Source: Clitopilus passeckerianus (taxonomy: Eukaryota; Basidiomycota; Agaricomycetes; Agaricales; Entolomataceae). Taken from it: a stretch of DNA of 64,000 nucleotides. Below, piece after piece: positions 1 through 11,395 of the stretch. A program made the translations under genes and the position numbers. Location of the stretch: the NCBI GenBank assembly GCA_944990035.1, contig CALYLX010000133.1, positions 1 through 64,000 of the forward strand, in the 5' to 3' direction. Under the pieces are notes generated by a model. That model was not told the DNA's origin. It saw only the letters and a list, made by a program, of their open reading frames with translations, and searched no databases. The number at the start of each line of letters is the position of its first letter. The stretch's first letter is position 1.

Positions 1-62
1 CTTCGTTCAGTTACGTATTGCTAAGGTTAATTGCGTCCTGTTACGAGAACTCATCAGCACCT
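1..62 (+). other. Untrimmed Nanopore adapter and native barcode (not genomic)
   Basis: Bases 1-22 match the 3' part of the Oxford Nanopore ligation adapter top strand. Bases 23-30 are the native-barcode 5' flank AAGGTTAA. Bases 31-54 are a 24-nt block that I recall as native barcode 20. Bases 55-62 are the 3' flank CAGCACCT. Telomere repeats start directly at base 63. The order flank-barcode-flank is diagnostic. The barcode number comes from memory, but the layout is seen directly. Confidence 0.95.
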
Positions 63-195
63 AAACCCTAAACCCTAAACCCTAAACCCTAAACCCTAAA
101 CCCTAAACCCTAAACCCTAAACCCTAAACCCTAAACCCTAAACCCTAAACCCTAAACCCTAAACCCTAAACCCTAAACCCTAAACCCTAACCCTA
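63..195 (+). repeat. Telomere, CCCTAAA/TTTAGGG heptamer array
   Basis: About 18 uninterrupted copies of CCCTAAA, then one CCCTAA and one CCCTA at the inner edge. The C-rich strand reads 5'->3' into the contig, which is the orientation expected at a left chromosome end. The unit is the seven-base TTTAGGG form, not the TTAGGG hexamer commonest in filamentous fungi. The array is short because it is only the part captured by the terminal read or reads. Confidence 0.97.
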
Positions 196-1082
196 CCTAT
201 ACACTACCGAGATATAACTGGCGTGTACGGAATAATTATCGCGACCGAATCACACCGGAGAAGTGTGCAGACACGGTTGCGTCACATCTTAGGGGTTTCG
301 ACGCTATCTAACCGAATCGTGGATGATCTCATGCAGTGATATCTTTCAGTCGTGTTCCTGATGATGCAGATTTGCGCCACCTCAAACTTCCGGCACGTTC
401 ACATTGAATTCCGATCATATCTTCGGAGGAGGATGGGGTACGTACTGTGCCTTGATCATATCTTGGCAACTCGGGTTCTTCGGCGTAACGACGCGGTTAT
501 TCGGCCCGTCATTTCTCCAAGTATTGTACGTAGCCCTCTCTGCCGACACCTTTTCTCGATGCTGCCCCCATATTCTGCGTGAAATATTCGCGACATTCAT
601 TAATCTAACTTGGCACGCTATGACGCAACCTTCTCTGACAACGTTATCTCTTGACACGTGCTATCTTTGGCTTGATTCTTCGATCATTTCTTCCTTTCTC
701 GAGCGTATATTGTTCGTCATGTTCACATTATTAAATTTTCGTAGTCTACAACATGTTCGGCGGTGTCTAAGCGAGCTAGAGTGGGCGACAGGAGGCCTCT
801 AGTGGGCGTTAGTGTTTGCTCAGGATAGTATTTAGGACGACCAAAAATAAAAATAAATCATTCTGGCTCTATCAACCCTGTTGAACGCAAATATTTATTG
901 AATCCCATTACTCAGTAAAGGCATGTACAGGAAGAAAGCTACTAATTTATCCTATTGGGTAGGAAATCATAGGCTCGGAAGACAACATAGAAAGTTCATG
1001 AAAAGAAAGGTTAGAGTCTCAAAGATCAACCCCTCATCGTTACTTCACTGGTATTGATTATCCTATAATTCCTTAGCTAGCT
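196..1082. other. Subtelomeric spacer, no gene recognised
   Basis: Unique, mixed-composition sequence between the telomere array and the first gene. Open frames of up to 132 codons (404-802 plus, 415-657 minus) overlap on both strands and show no domain or motif I know. No helicase-type telomere-linked gene is visible here. Confidence 0.6.
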
Positions 1083-1942
1083 TCAAACAAGAGAACTGAT
1101 CATATGCACCACCAGCTTCTTAAGTGCCTGGAAGCACTGAAATATCACCCGACGATTGTCGAGGGGATTCATACCTTCAGCCAGATACGAGTTGAGACGC
1201 GGGATCGGTGGCGTAAACTTGCGAACACGAGTGTGGTGAGTAGGTGTAACCCCACGTCGTACCGCGCGAACGAGGTCCTGAGTTATAGGGATCTGATAAA
1301 AGGTCACTGCCGTGCCGTGCATCGTAATTCCAGGAATCTTCATAAACTCTGGGGAGGGTTGCGCCAACTCTGATTTAATAGCACTGTTCTGACTGAATGC
1401 ACCAATAGCCTCTGCTATCAGCTGAGCGGTGGCATCTTGTCGTTGTCGGGCTTCTATGAGTCGCTAATGTTAATGATGTTAGTGGGCAAACGAACTCGAG
1501 CTCGATTAGGTACCTTATCTTCTTGAATCAGCAGAAGTGTACTATCCAGTGCTGAGATGCAGACGTCAGTCTCCGCCTGAACCCATACACCGCACATCAA
1601 GAATGCCAAGACTTCGTGCGTATGAACGGCGCGATCGGGTTCGTCGAAGTCCATAAAGCGCAGTAGGAAGGCGGCGTAGTCGTCTGTAGCTGCTTCGGTC
1701 TTCAAGGGATTCATAGCATCGCGGAGGTATCTGAAAAAGAGCCGTTCGTCCTTGGTAAGCCTTTCTACCGGAGGCTCGGTCTGATGATTGAGGACAACTT
1801 CCGGAACGCCGGGAGGTGGGAGTTCAGCAATGCCAAAGAAATCGCGAGGATCGCGAACCTCTTCGACCGAAATGTTGAAGAAATCGAGCTCGTTGACCGA
1901 CCAATCCCTTCCGGACTTGGCGGATACGATGAGATTTGACAT
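1083..1942 (-). CDS. Conserved agaricomycete protein of unknown function (269 aa)
   Basis: Two exons, 1942-1514 and 1463-1083, joined by a 50-bp intron at 1464-1513 that starts GTACCT and ends TTAG. The splice keeps phase 0 and joins ...LLIQEDK to RLIEARQRQDA. The product is about 269 aa and begins MSNLIVSAKSG. The C-terminal part contains a KIPGITMHGT segment and EGMNPLDNRR, and the N-terminal part has DVCISALD followed by a LIQEDK strand. I recognise this architecture from many mushroom genomes, where it is annotated as hypothetical. The CxxxxD...QEDK spacing slightly resembles PD-(D/E)xK nuclease cores, but I do not claim that. It is the first gene inward of the telomere. Confidence 0.85.
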
Positions 1943-2395
1943 GTCGGATAGAGTCTAGTGGAAGGTGATCAAGGCAGCTGAAGTTGACTGTTGGGTTCTA
2001 TATAGTGCACGTGTTTATGCATGTTTGGATTGGAATATACTACCACTTCGGCGAAGTCTGAGACAGCAGCCTTTGTTTGCCCTCTGTAATGCGCTAACGC
2101 ACTGTCCCATTCGTTCGGTTCCTTTTTCCCAAGCAAAAGAGCCCATTTGAAGTTTGAACCAGAGAATTACCACCTTGCTTTGTTCACTGTTCCAGGGACG
2201 GATTCTGGAGTATTCCTGCTACCTGTTAAGGTAGTATGATACAGTAAGGCTAACAAGCAAAGAAACGGAGAACAGCCGTGTGGAAAGATGTATAACAAGG
2301 TCATGTCCATCAGCAGTAGTGGTAGCAGTGCATAAGCAGTCCGTGAGCATAACGACGTAAAAGTCCTGTGGTACGACCAGAGTCCAAACGCTCCC
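1943..2395. other. Intergenic, nothing identified
   Basis: Upstream side of the 269-aa gene and downstream side of the next minus-strand gene. No convincing ORF; overlapping open frames at 1965-2150 and 2167-2481 look like chance. Confidence 0.6.
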
Positions 2396-4418
2396 TCAAC
2401 CACTCCGCCTCTTCCCTCCCAAGCTGGCGTCAAGCTGGCCCATCGTGGCAATAGGCCCCGACTTCGACCTTGTAGTCCCACCAGCCCCGTTCCCGTACCC
2501 TCCCAAATTCAACTGGCCCAGCTCTCCCGCCAAATCATACGTGCTGTGTCGCATATCCCTGCCAGGCCCGACGCTGAGCAGATTCGGTGCAGAGGATGAT
2601 AACGGCATCATAGGCGGGGCGCCAGGCGAGCCTATGGGATATCCCATCGACGGTGGTATCATCATCATAGGCGGGAATGCAACTGCGCCGCCGTATGGAC
2701 CCATACCAGGCCGGTGGTGGTGACGAGCCTTGGGGACGACCGTGGGTGTTTCCGTGTCTAGCGGGTCTAGGAAGACCTGTAAGGCGTAGAGCGTCATAAG
2801 GGCGTCGTTGCCTGCGTTGTGAAGCTTGACGTTTGGGAGGCTAATGGTTGGCGGCGTCGTGATGGCTGGTGTCGGTCCTTCAGTGGTTGGTGACGACGGC
2901 TGAGGCCGTGGCGGGCTGGAGAGTAGTGAGAGAAGCGTGTGCTCCAGCGAGAGCGTCGTGCCAGGCATACGAGCTTTGCCAGTCAATGTGTCGGCCATGG
3001 TGCCTCGAAGTCCTGCCGCATGCAATGCTCGCTCGTAAGCAGCTGTATCCAGAATGAGGACGTTATGAGGAAGTTCTGGCACCATTGTTAGTTAAAGACC
3101 GACGACGACGAGCAGGAACACGACATACTGATTTTCATTTCCTCTAGTCGAGCCAGGTCCTTGTTGATGCCGTGTCCAACGAGGACGAGGGTATTTGCTG
3201 TAGCTTCGGAGTCGGGGCTTGCTAGACTGCTGTAAAAGGTTGGACATCAGTTCGACTCAAGTTCACCACCAAGAAGGAACGAAGTCGAACCTTATGACTG
3301 CCTCGATAATTTGTGGGAGCTGAGTCTTGGATATGACCTGACTTTCGCCGAACTGAAGGCTGCGTCAGCTAGGGTCCTTGAGAGTCAAGGGAATGGGTCA
3401 CGAACAGCGAACTGGCGGTTTTGTCAGAAATGTTTCATTGCCAAAGTAGAAATGTAGTACTCACATGCCAAGGGTGCGTAGGGACGTGCTTGTTGTGGAT
3501 TTTGTCGACATATTCACCAATAATGTAGTGGCCTTTCCTGCATCCCGGAGAACGTCAGAACAATAACAGATTATGGAAGCTGCACAACTAACCTATAGTT
3601 GGTATTTGGGCATGGTGGCCATAGTTCTTGACTAAAACGAGGAACCAGTTAGTTTCGCGGAGTCGACAGCTGATAATTGCACATACTCGTTCAGATGACC
3701 ACAGCGAACCGCGGCGTATCCCCATTCCAGGCAGGTCTTCTCGTTCCTTTCACTCCATTCGAAATCAATCGCGAGGAATGTCTTGTCACGTTTCTCCCAA
3801 AGGTCACGGATGGCCTTGGGTTCTCCGGAACGAACACGTTGCTTGAGAGCTGTAAGGACGACAGCCGACAGCGTAGCGTAGAGCCTCTTGTAAGATGCGT
3901 AGTCGTGGATTTGTCGAAGGTGCCGGCTGTTCGTCTCGAAAGGTGCAACTTCAAGAATATTCGGGGCTTGTGGAATCGTTTCCCCGAATCTACGGGCACG
4001 TCATAGTTAGTGAGATTATTTTGGAGATGTTTGGGGAAGCAAAACGTACCGTGTCTTGATCATCTTCAAGAAGGCCCCTATTGAAGTGAGCCGAGTGACG
4101 ATATGAGGCTTCCCCGTCCATGCGTCGGTTACAGTGATGACGGGCCACGAGAACGACAGAAAAGAGTCGAAAGTCGAGAAGAGATGACCCCAGGATCTGT
4201 CGTACCTGTCGAAGTGGCAGGGTGAGAACGTTTACCCACCAAGCAAAGTGCCACGATTCATACCATGGCACATTTTGCGCTTGGAAATAGCCGATATACG
4301 CAGAGTAGACCTGTAACTCCATCAGTAAACAGTACAGGGCCAACATTCCAAAGAACCAGCGTACGGAATGGAGGTCGTATACCCAGCCTTTGGGGTCGAC
4401 GAGTGTGAAGTCGGACAT
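2396..4418 (-). CDS. Gfd2/YDR514C-like protein with DEDDh exonuclease-type fold
   Basis: A multi-exon gene starting MSDFTLVDPKGWVYDLHSV at 4418. An intron of about 58 bp joins ...QNVPW to YDRSWGHLF. Later exons carry ...LWEKRDKTFLAIDFEWSE, where D-x-E is the first DEDD motif. VGHGINKDLARLEEMKI is the second acidic motif, and HNAGNDALMTL near 2830 supplies the final H...D. The last exon runs from an acceptor at about 3072 to the stop at 2396 and adds a glycine/proline/methionine-rich, probably disordered tail. Family members (Gfd2, YDR514C) are linked to RNA metabolism, but the substrate is not established. The catalytic residues look intact, so nuclease activity is plausible but inferred. An annotation starting at the internal ATG at 3085 would be wrong: that codon lies inside an intron. 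Confidence 0.8.
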
Positions 4419-4960
4419 GGTTGGAGGTCAAGCGTGTCGTGGTCGAGAACGGGGGCGACTGAATTTAGCACTTGGCGGCACGCGTGAGCCGAACATGGTC
4501 ACGTCGTTGATGGAAGTCGTGGCCACGCCGCCACGGTCCAGAACGTTCCTGATGGACGTTCTTGACGCGTGAAACGCCAGCGCTGAAGGCCATCGTAGTG
4601 GTGAGGAAAAGAGACGTGGTTTGTTTTGTCAAGTTGTGTCCATTCCTGTGCAAAATAGTAACTGCGCACCAGGATTCGTCATGCTCTGCATCATATCCAG
4701 TTGATGTGGGGCGACGGAACTTTTAGAGGTCGCATCTTGCGAGGCAGGGGAGTATGCGATCTTGTCATGATTTGAAGGGTACTAGATTATTGGTGTCTAA
4801 TAACACACAGCATGTTAAACGTAATGATTCCGAACAATGTACGGCGATGTATAATCAATCTGAAAGCTGCTGTCAATTAATGGTGTTCGTACGTATACAA
4901 TGCGATCGTGGTTCCAAAATCAGCCTATCCCAGAGAAAGCGCGTCCTTAAACTCGAATCA
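4419..4960. other. Promoter of the Gfd2-like gene and 3' side of KAP121
   Basis: Short spacer. The region 4754-4960 is AT-richer and probably holds the 3' UTR of the importin gene. No separate gene supported. Confidence 0.55.
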
Positions 4961-7900
4961 TTACGCTTCTTCTTCCTCGCTATCGTAGGTGGTCACCCCG
5001 AGGTCCCTGACACTGGAGACGGCGACCAAGAGAGGGTGATTGGTATCCAGCGCCACGAGCATCTTACCCATGTCCTCTAACGCGAAGTCCTCTATCTCCT
5101 CTAAAAGCGCCATCTCCTCCTTGTCGCCATCAGCAGACAGTCTATTGGCCCGCCCTTTCCGTCGATCTGCGATCGTTTGTAGCTGTTGCTTGGTAGCCTC
5201 GATAACGCCCTCGAGGAACTCCGGTGGTAGTGTAGAAGGACCTCCCAAAACACGAAGCGAATCCGTGAAGCATTTGTAGAGTGACGCCAAGAACGAAGAG
5301 TCGTGCTCCGTGCTGATGCAGTTGATTAGCTGGGTAAAAACAGCCGAAACCATCTGATTTGTCAGTGTGTTGCTGTTTTTACCAGAGGCGAGGAGCATAG
5401 GGATAAGCCTAAACACGGATATGAGTTGAATTGAAATCGGAAAAAAAGAACGTCGTACATTGCACATGCTTCCCGGACGCCATCGTGAAAGTAGAACCGG
5501 AGGGATGGGAGAGCGACTTCGAGAGTTTGCGACAGATAAGGAGCGAATTGAGCACCCAGCGTTGAGCAATAGATAACGAGGGTTTCGAAGGCCTGACACT
5601 TCTCCTCGATCGCTGAGGTACGGATGCCCAACGTTTGACCGTCCATCATCACCGTCTCCCAACCTTCGCGTTCTTCTAGCTTCTCCTCTTCTTCGTCTAA
5701 TTGTGAGTGAATTACCGAGGGTTCATCAGGGATGAAAAAAGCGTACCGTACACAGAGACATCAGCCTTTGCACTCGCAGTCGTAAGGAGTGACGGCATGA
5801 CCACCGGTAGATACGGCTCGAACTCTGGGCCCATGGCTTGACATACCTTCGCCCATGTTGCGATGAGGTAATGCCCAAGTTGTGTATCACTTGGATCGGC
5901 AGGTGTCTCTGTCGAAGAGGGTAAGACAGAGCAGCAAACACTATGCTCACGGTACGTACTTTGGATACGGATGAGTGATTCAACGAGCGCAGTTGAGTCC
6001 GGGCGGAAGATTTCTCGTCCAACAGCAATCGCTATGAAAAGGCTTTAGTCGCGAATTCGATGGCTGGTTAGGAAAAGATCGCACCTATTAGACCGGCGCA
6101 CTCCATAGCCTTTAGTCGTAGTTTCCGGTAATCTGGTGCACCCGCATTACGCAGAACGTTGAGGAGCAGGGGCATGATCGACGAGTAGTACTAAAAGAGG
6201 TCAGGGTTAGCGTAATCATGGACCATGACGTTGATAGTCTTCTACCTTGACGAATGTAGCCTCACTTGCATCGGCCACCATAGCTAGCGTCGTAATTGCC
6301 TGCTCTTGCACATACCGCTTCACCGAATTTGGATCCGCCGTGGGGTTGAGCAACTTCAGTAGACGTTCGACTATGGGATCCAGGTATGGGATCAGAGTAT
6401 CCCTTGCGACGCCCTCACAAAAGTTGATGAGGGCAGCAGCGGCATGTGCGTGTACCCTGGCGGAAATGAGACCGAGTGCAGTAATGACGACACGAGACTT
6501 ACCGAGCATCGGGGTCCTCTAACGTGGGTATCAGTACAGCGAATAGCTGCTGGTGGAAATTCTCCTGGATAACCTCCTGAAACGGGTGTGGTTGGCATGT
6601 GGAACGTATTGGAAATACTGGATCATACCTCGAGATCAGTGCAGAGTTGACCTCTGAGCTGGGAAATCAGGTTACGAAGATTGACGGTTTGCGGATATCG
6701 ACGTACACACACTGGCAAGCAGCGTACCGCACCCGGGGATGAGTATCTTGGAACATCGGAACGACCATCCTAACGTCAAGGTATCAGTAAGGATAGACCA
6801 CGCCGAAGAGAAAGGGAACTTACTCGACGATCTTACCAAGTTCGTTTTGCATGACCTTGCCAGTACCTTCGCCGATCGCGGCAATGGCCATCAGACCAGC
6901 ATGTCTTGCTCGCCAGTCGTAGCTCGCCAGCATAGATGGGATATACTAGAACGGAGACCGCCGTAAGTACCGAGAGAATTGGGGAGCAATAAGGCAATAT
7001 ACCTGGAACGCGGGAGGAAGAACGGAACGACCTCCCATAGCACAAGCCAGACGATCCAGCGACTGCTCATACAGCGCAGGCGGGGATTCCGTATCCGAAG
7101 AGCTGGAGGAGTTCGAAGGCTAAAATGGAGATCAGAAACCTGTAATATACGAGCATAAAACACATACATCTTCAGCCAACCACGCCTCAAGTCCCTCTCC
7201 TTCGCCTTCACTCTCCTCAAATTCTCCCATAGCCTCCAAGCACGCCCTAACGATCATCTCCACCCATCCCTGTTGCTTCCTAACCATCGCAGGTTTTGCC
7301 TCAGAGAGGCTAATCATGAACTCCAACGCACTCAGCCGCAAGGTCTGCTTGAGGTCGTCTTCTTCCGATACGGACAGCTCGTTATCGTCGGGGTCCTCGG
7401 CGGTCTCGCTGGAAGGTGGAGGGAATACAAATGCGCCTTCGCCTCCTGAGCCGCTGCTACTTCGACTCAGCGGGAATGGTCGTTTCATGGTCGGTGTTGG
7501 GCCGCTGTCGACAGCTGGGAGTATGAGGGCTGGCATGAACCGCATGAGGCCCGTGAGATGGGGAGAGAATATCGTTGGGTGGGACGAGCAAAGTGGTGTA
7601 AGGACGGAGAAGAAGAGCGAGAGGTTGTGATAATTTGACATAGTTTCTGGGGTACCGTCATGAAGGGTGTCGGCGAGACGGGGTAAGGTAGCGAGCATGG
7701 GGTACATGAGGTTGATGGATTGAGCGACCTGTGAGGGGTCGGCGCCTTGTAGATATGCTACGGATGCTTGCAGAGCTGCATGTCGAACCTATAGAATTCG
7801 TCAGTTGAAATATTACGACAAAATGAAGATATCACATACGTCAACATCGTCATCCTGGAGACCGTTCTGGAAAACGCCAAGAACGGACTCGGGCTGCAAA

Positions 7901-8733
7901 TCCATGACGAGATTTGGGCAGCCAGCGAACAGCTTGAAGGCATTGTTTCGCAGATGCGACTGGAAAGTTCCTCGCTCTCCTTGGGCTTGGGTCATGCTAA
8001 ACGCCTGCGACTGAAGCGTGTGCCATGGGCGTCCTCGCATCATGCTCTGGTTGGCGAATTCGCAAACTGTATCGACGGTATTTCGTCTGACCTTTGAAGA
8101 CTGTTCATTGGCGAGAGAATGGAGGAGTAGTCGCTCGAGCGTGGCGATGGTATTGGTGGAGAGATGATCATACAGAGTAAGGCGTAAAGTTGGGTGATGG
8201 TGGGTTCGTGGGGGTGCCTGGGATGGAGCTGGTCGAAATAGGAGTCGCCGGAGGAGAACTAGGGAGAAAGATCGCATCTATAAGAGGTATATCAGCATGT
8301 CACTTCATAGATCGCGGATAGTGAATTTCAGGGGAAATGAACGGGTCCACTCGGGGCGTGGCTCGGGGATCGACCGAAATCAAATACGTCGGTGATATCG
8401 TGTGTGTATTTAGGTGGAATGAGGACGAGTTGTTGTGGTTACACTTCACGAAAGCCAAAGATGGAATGAGGACCGAGAACAACCACATACCACTTCCGTA
8501 TCGGCCGCTATCGCGAATTGAGCCAAGGCCAGCAAGTAGAGCTCTGGGGTATGTGACAGCCGATCATTGACAGCTTTTTCTGCACTACAACAGAGAAACA
8601 AGAGCCCGTTAGCCGCTTCGAAGCTCTGATCTACCCCGACACACCTTGCACGTATATCGTTGTCACCTAGAACCAAATTCGACAGAATTTGAGTCAATTC
8701 TGCAGTTATTTCTGCAGGAACCACTGCCTCCAT
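4961..8733 (-). CDS. KAP121: Karyopherin Kap121 / importin-5 (HEAT-repeat nuclear import receptor)
   Basis: A long gene with about a dozen short introns, starting [17 protein letters not shown] at 8733 and ending ...YDSEEEEA at 4961. The first intron joins DNDIRA to [10 protein letters not shown] in phase. The central importin-beta signature is clear: [35 protein letters not shown] and [13 protein letters not shown], then [17 protein letters not shown] and MECAGLIAIAVG. Near the C-terminus [13 protein letters not shown] and ALEDMGKML are also typical. The order fits Kap121/Pse1/RanBP5 rather than Kap123. I estimate about 1,000 residues, near full length. The protein binds Ran-GTP and imports ribosomal proteins and other cargo at nuclear pores. 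An acidic, serine-rich loop near 7330-7460 is poorly conserved. This is an essential-type gene only 5-9 kb from the telomere. Confidence 0.92.
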
Positions 8734-11395
8734 AGTCCAGTATACCGATGTTGAAGTTTTGAGCAAGAGGGTGGGCTAGGGCACCGTCGTCGTCCTCGAG
8801 AAAAATCTAATGGACACCACAACATTCCACGCGCATCGACAATCACTCGTCTTCATCACGTGCTTATCGACATCAATCCATCACGAATCACGATCTACCT
8901 TTGGCATCATCTCAACAACTCAGCATTTCCTTGCAGCCCTTGCCTGTATTTCTAGGTATCGGCGGATATAGATAGAAATACTCTAATACAGTGCTTATCA
9001 TTAAAGACAATCGTGTCGCTCTGAAACGCATGGCTCCTCATACGGCGTGGTCATATGCCTCATTCCACGTTCAATCAGCCCTTGCTCTCCTATGAAGGGA
9101 CGTTCTGAAACAACGACACGAACAATGAATATATTAAGGTCGGTGAACCATAACGCTCTCCATCTTCACTAACGTCCATGAGTCAGTGCTTTTCTCACAA
9201 ATGCTCCGCCCAACGCGTTCGCGCCACAAGATATTCGTCTCGTCAACGTCTTGTCCGAGATTTTCAACCCCTGCGACGTCTGTTGCGGGCTAGACCGCGT
9301 CGCTGAATAAGGAGGCGATTCCTGGCGATATAAGGGCTCTGTGACCGGAAGATAGGTCCGTTCCTGATTCAGGTTAATGCGATGAGGTTTTCAATAGCTC
9401 GAGTTCCGGCTCAAGCTTGATTTAAAAGGGTCGTCGCGGTTACCTGATCGAAGGGTCTTCCAAGTAATTCGGTCATTAACCTGTTGCTCAGAGGAGGAAT
9501 ATCCTAAGAGAGACTCGGCAAAATGGGCTTTCAAAGGGCCTTGCATCTGTGAGTCATCACAAGTATATCGTACCGTAATACGCCACTGGTAAGTCCAGCC
9601 TGGACTAATGGTGAGATGACGTGAACATACGGTATCCTCGGCACTTAGTCCCACTAGCTTACTTTCGAGTCGCCGATCAGCAATGACGATGCAAGACGTA
9701 GAACTCATTTCGCCATGTAAGGAGACGCCTAGACCAAAGAACGCACCCGATCCCACAAAGAATCCAACTTTGCACACAAATACTTCGATTTGGGGTGGGC
9801 GACGGCGCCTCCTAAGTTCATCAGACGGACGCAGAGCAGGTACAGGATATATATGGTGCTGGTGTATCCCCAGTTAAACGCCATATGTCAAACCCTCTTT
9901 CTTGCTAGACGCCACTGCACCTTTCCATCAAATGAGTTCGGGCTAGGGTAGGATGTTCGCCGGCTCGCGACATGTTGAACCACGACAAAGCACCTCGTCG
10001 TGGGCATGATGATACGGTGTCCCTCTAAATGAAGCTCGGTTCACGGGTCGCTAGTAAATGAAGAAATGAAGAAATAAAATATGTTGTAGGTCCCGAGCGC
10101 GGAGCGCCTGTCAAGAGTTAAGACAGCTCGCGTGATATTCTAGCTTCAGCGAGCAATAGTTCCCTGGGCGACTGTCTCGTGGAGTCGAAGGTGATTCTGA
10201 AGAACACTCTCTAAGTATGGTTGGAAAGCAACTGGAGCCGTTACATCCAGAGATTCACCGAGCTGGCCGAGCCCAGTCGAAGTGGACTGCATCAATGGTC
10301 GGGTTAGGCACCAGGGCCAACGTCAGTTCGCGTCGCATCGGATTGCAGTGGCAGCAATGTTGTTGAGTCGACAGTGATCACCATCAGCCTTGTGGGAGAA
10401 AAGTTGTCGCCGACCCAGTCGGTACCATGTCGGGAGCGTCGAGCATCTGGGCCACGTTTTGAGGGTACGCCCAGCCTAGTGTGCGCAGAGAGGTTAGATG
10501 AAAACACGCCTCGTGTAGACACCGACAGGGAACAGAGATGTCGATCAAAGCGCCAACCCTGAAGCAATGCACTGAATAAATAGCCGGACTTCGTGTTGCC
10601 GGTCGACATTATATTTGACCTGTTGGAGCAAGGGTTGAATTCACGGAGAATTTCAAGTCATTGTTTGTCAGGCCTGCATTGTGTGCTGACGGGAGCTCGG
10701 TGAACGAGTCGACGTTGGAGTGGAAAGAAAAGATAGATTCGTCGAACCCTGAGAGGGTGCACACCCTTAAATAACCGAGGTTGAATGGGCCGATACTATT
10801 GCATCTCGGTCCGCACTTTGTTCTTGGGTGACAAGGAGGTGTGTCTTGTAGGATTCGGCGCTGGTGCCGTGCTCATATGTGTGCAAAGTTGTTCAAAACC
10901 GGTGTAGTGAATGACAGTTGAGACTAGAACCGTGACGGAGGCTGATCACCGGGTGTGGACGAACTGCATTTCTGTCAAGAGAGGATGGCGCACACTGGCC
11001 GTCCTTCCAGTTTCTGAATTGCCCTAAGTTCGACGAATAGCTTGGGCTATATCAGGATCATCTCCGGTGAAATAGGTGGTGCAACGACAGGATCGAGGAA
11101 ATACAAGGGCAGAGAACATTGGGTGAACCGGGTCACTTCATCAGTTCGGCTACTAAAAGTGGCTTGACATGATTGACAGGTCAGCTCGGATCCAAGGTGA
11201 ACCACAGCGACAAGCATGTGATCTTTACCCAAGATGGAATAATTACATGATCAAAAGTCTGTACGTTCTGGTCGACGTCCCACCCAACGACCCTCTGTCC
11301 TCCCCGCCACTCTCGCCGCCGGCGTTGCCCTCCTCCTCCACGTCTCTATTCACGTTGTCGTTGGCGTTCCCGACGAGCTCGACTTTGTTTTCGCT
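8734..11395. other. Long intergenic stretch upstream of KAP121 and of the G-alpha gene
   Basis: About 2.7 kb with no recognised gene. A minus-strand open frame at 9391-9777 (128 codons) continues upstream into further open sequence with possible splice sites, but I see no domain. Region 9900-11300 has only short overlapping frames. Bases 11281-11395 are C/T-rich, as expected just upstream of a fungal start codon. The stretch probably contains the divergent promoters and a long 5' UTR for the G-alpha gene. Confidence 0.5.

Noticed and set aside
404..802. 132-codon frame just inside the telomere
   Set aside because: No recognisable motif, overlapped by an opposite-strand frame, and composition like the surrounding spacer.
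4754..5080. 108-codon plus-strand frame
   Set aside because: Overlaps the 3' end of KAP121 on the other strand, whose protein match is strong.
9391..9877. Possible minus-strand gene upstream of G-alpha
   Set aside because: Open with possible splice sites, but no domain or start context could be supported; left as intergenic.
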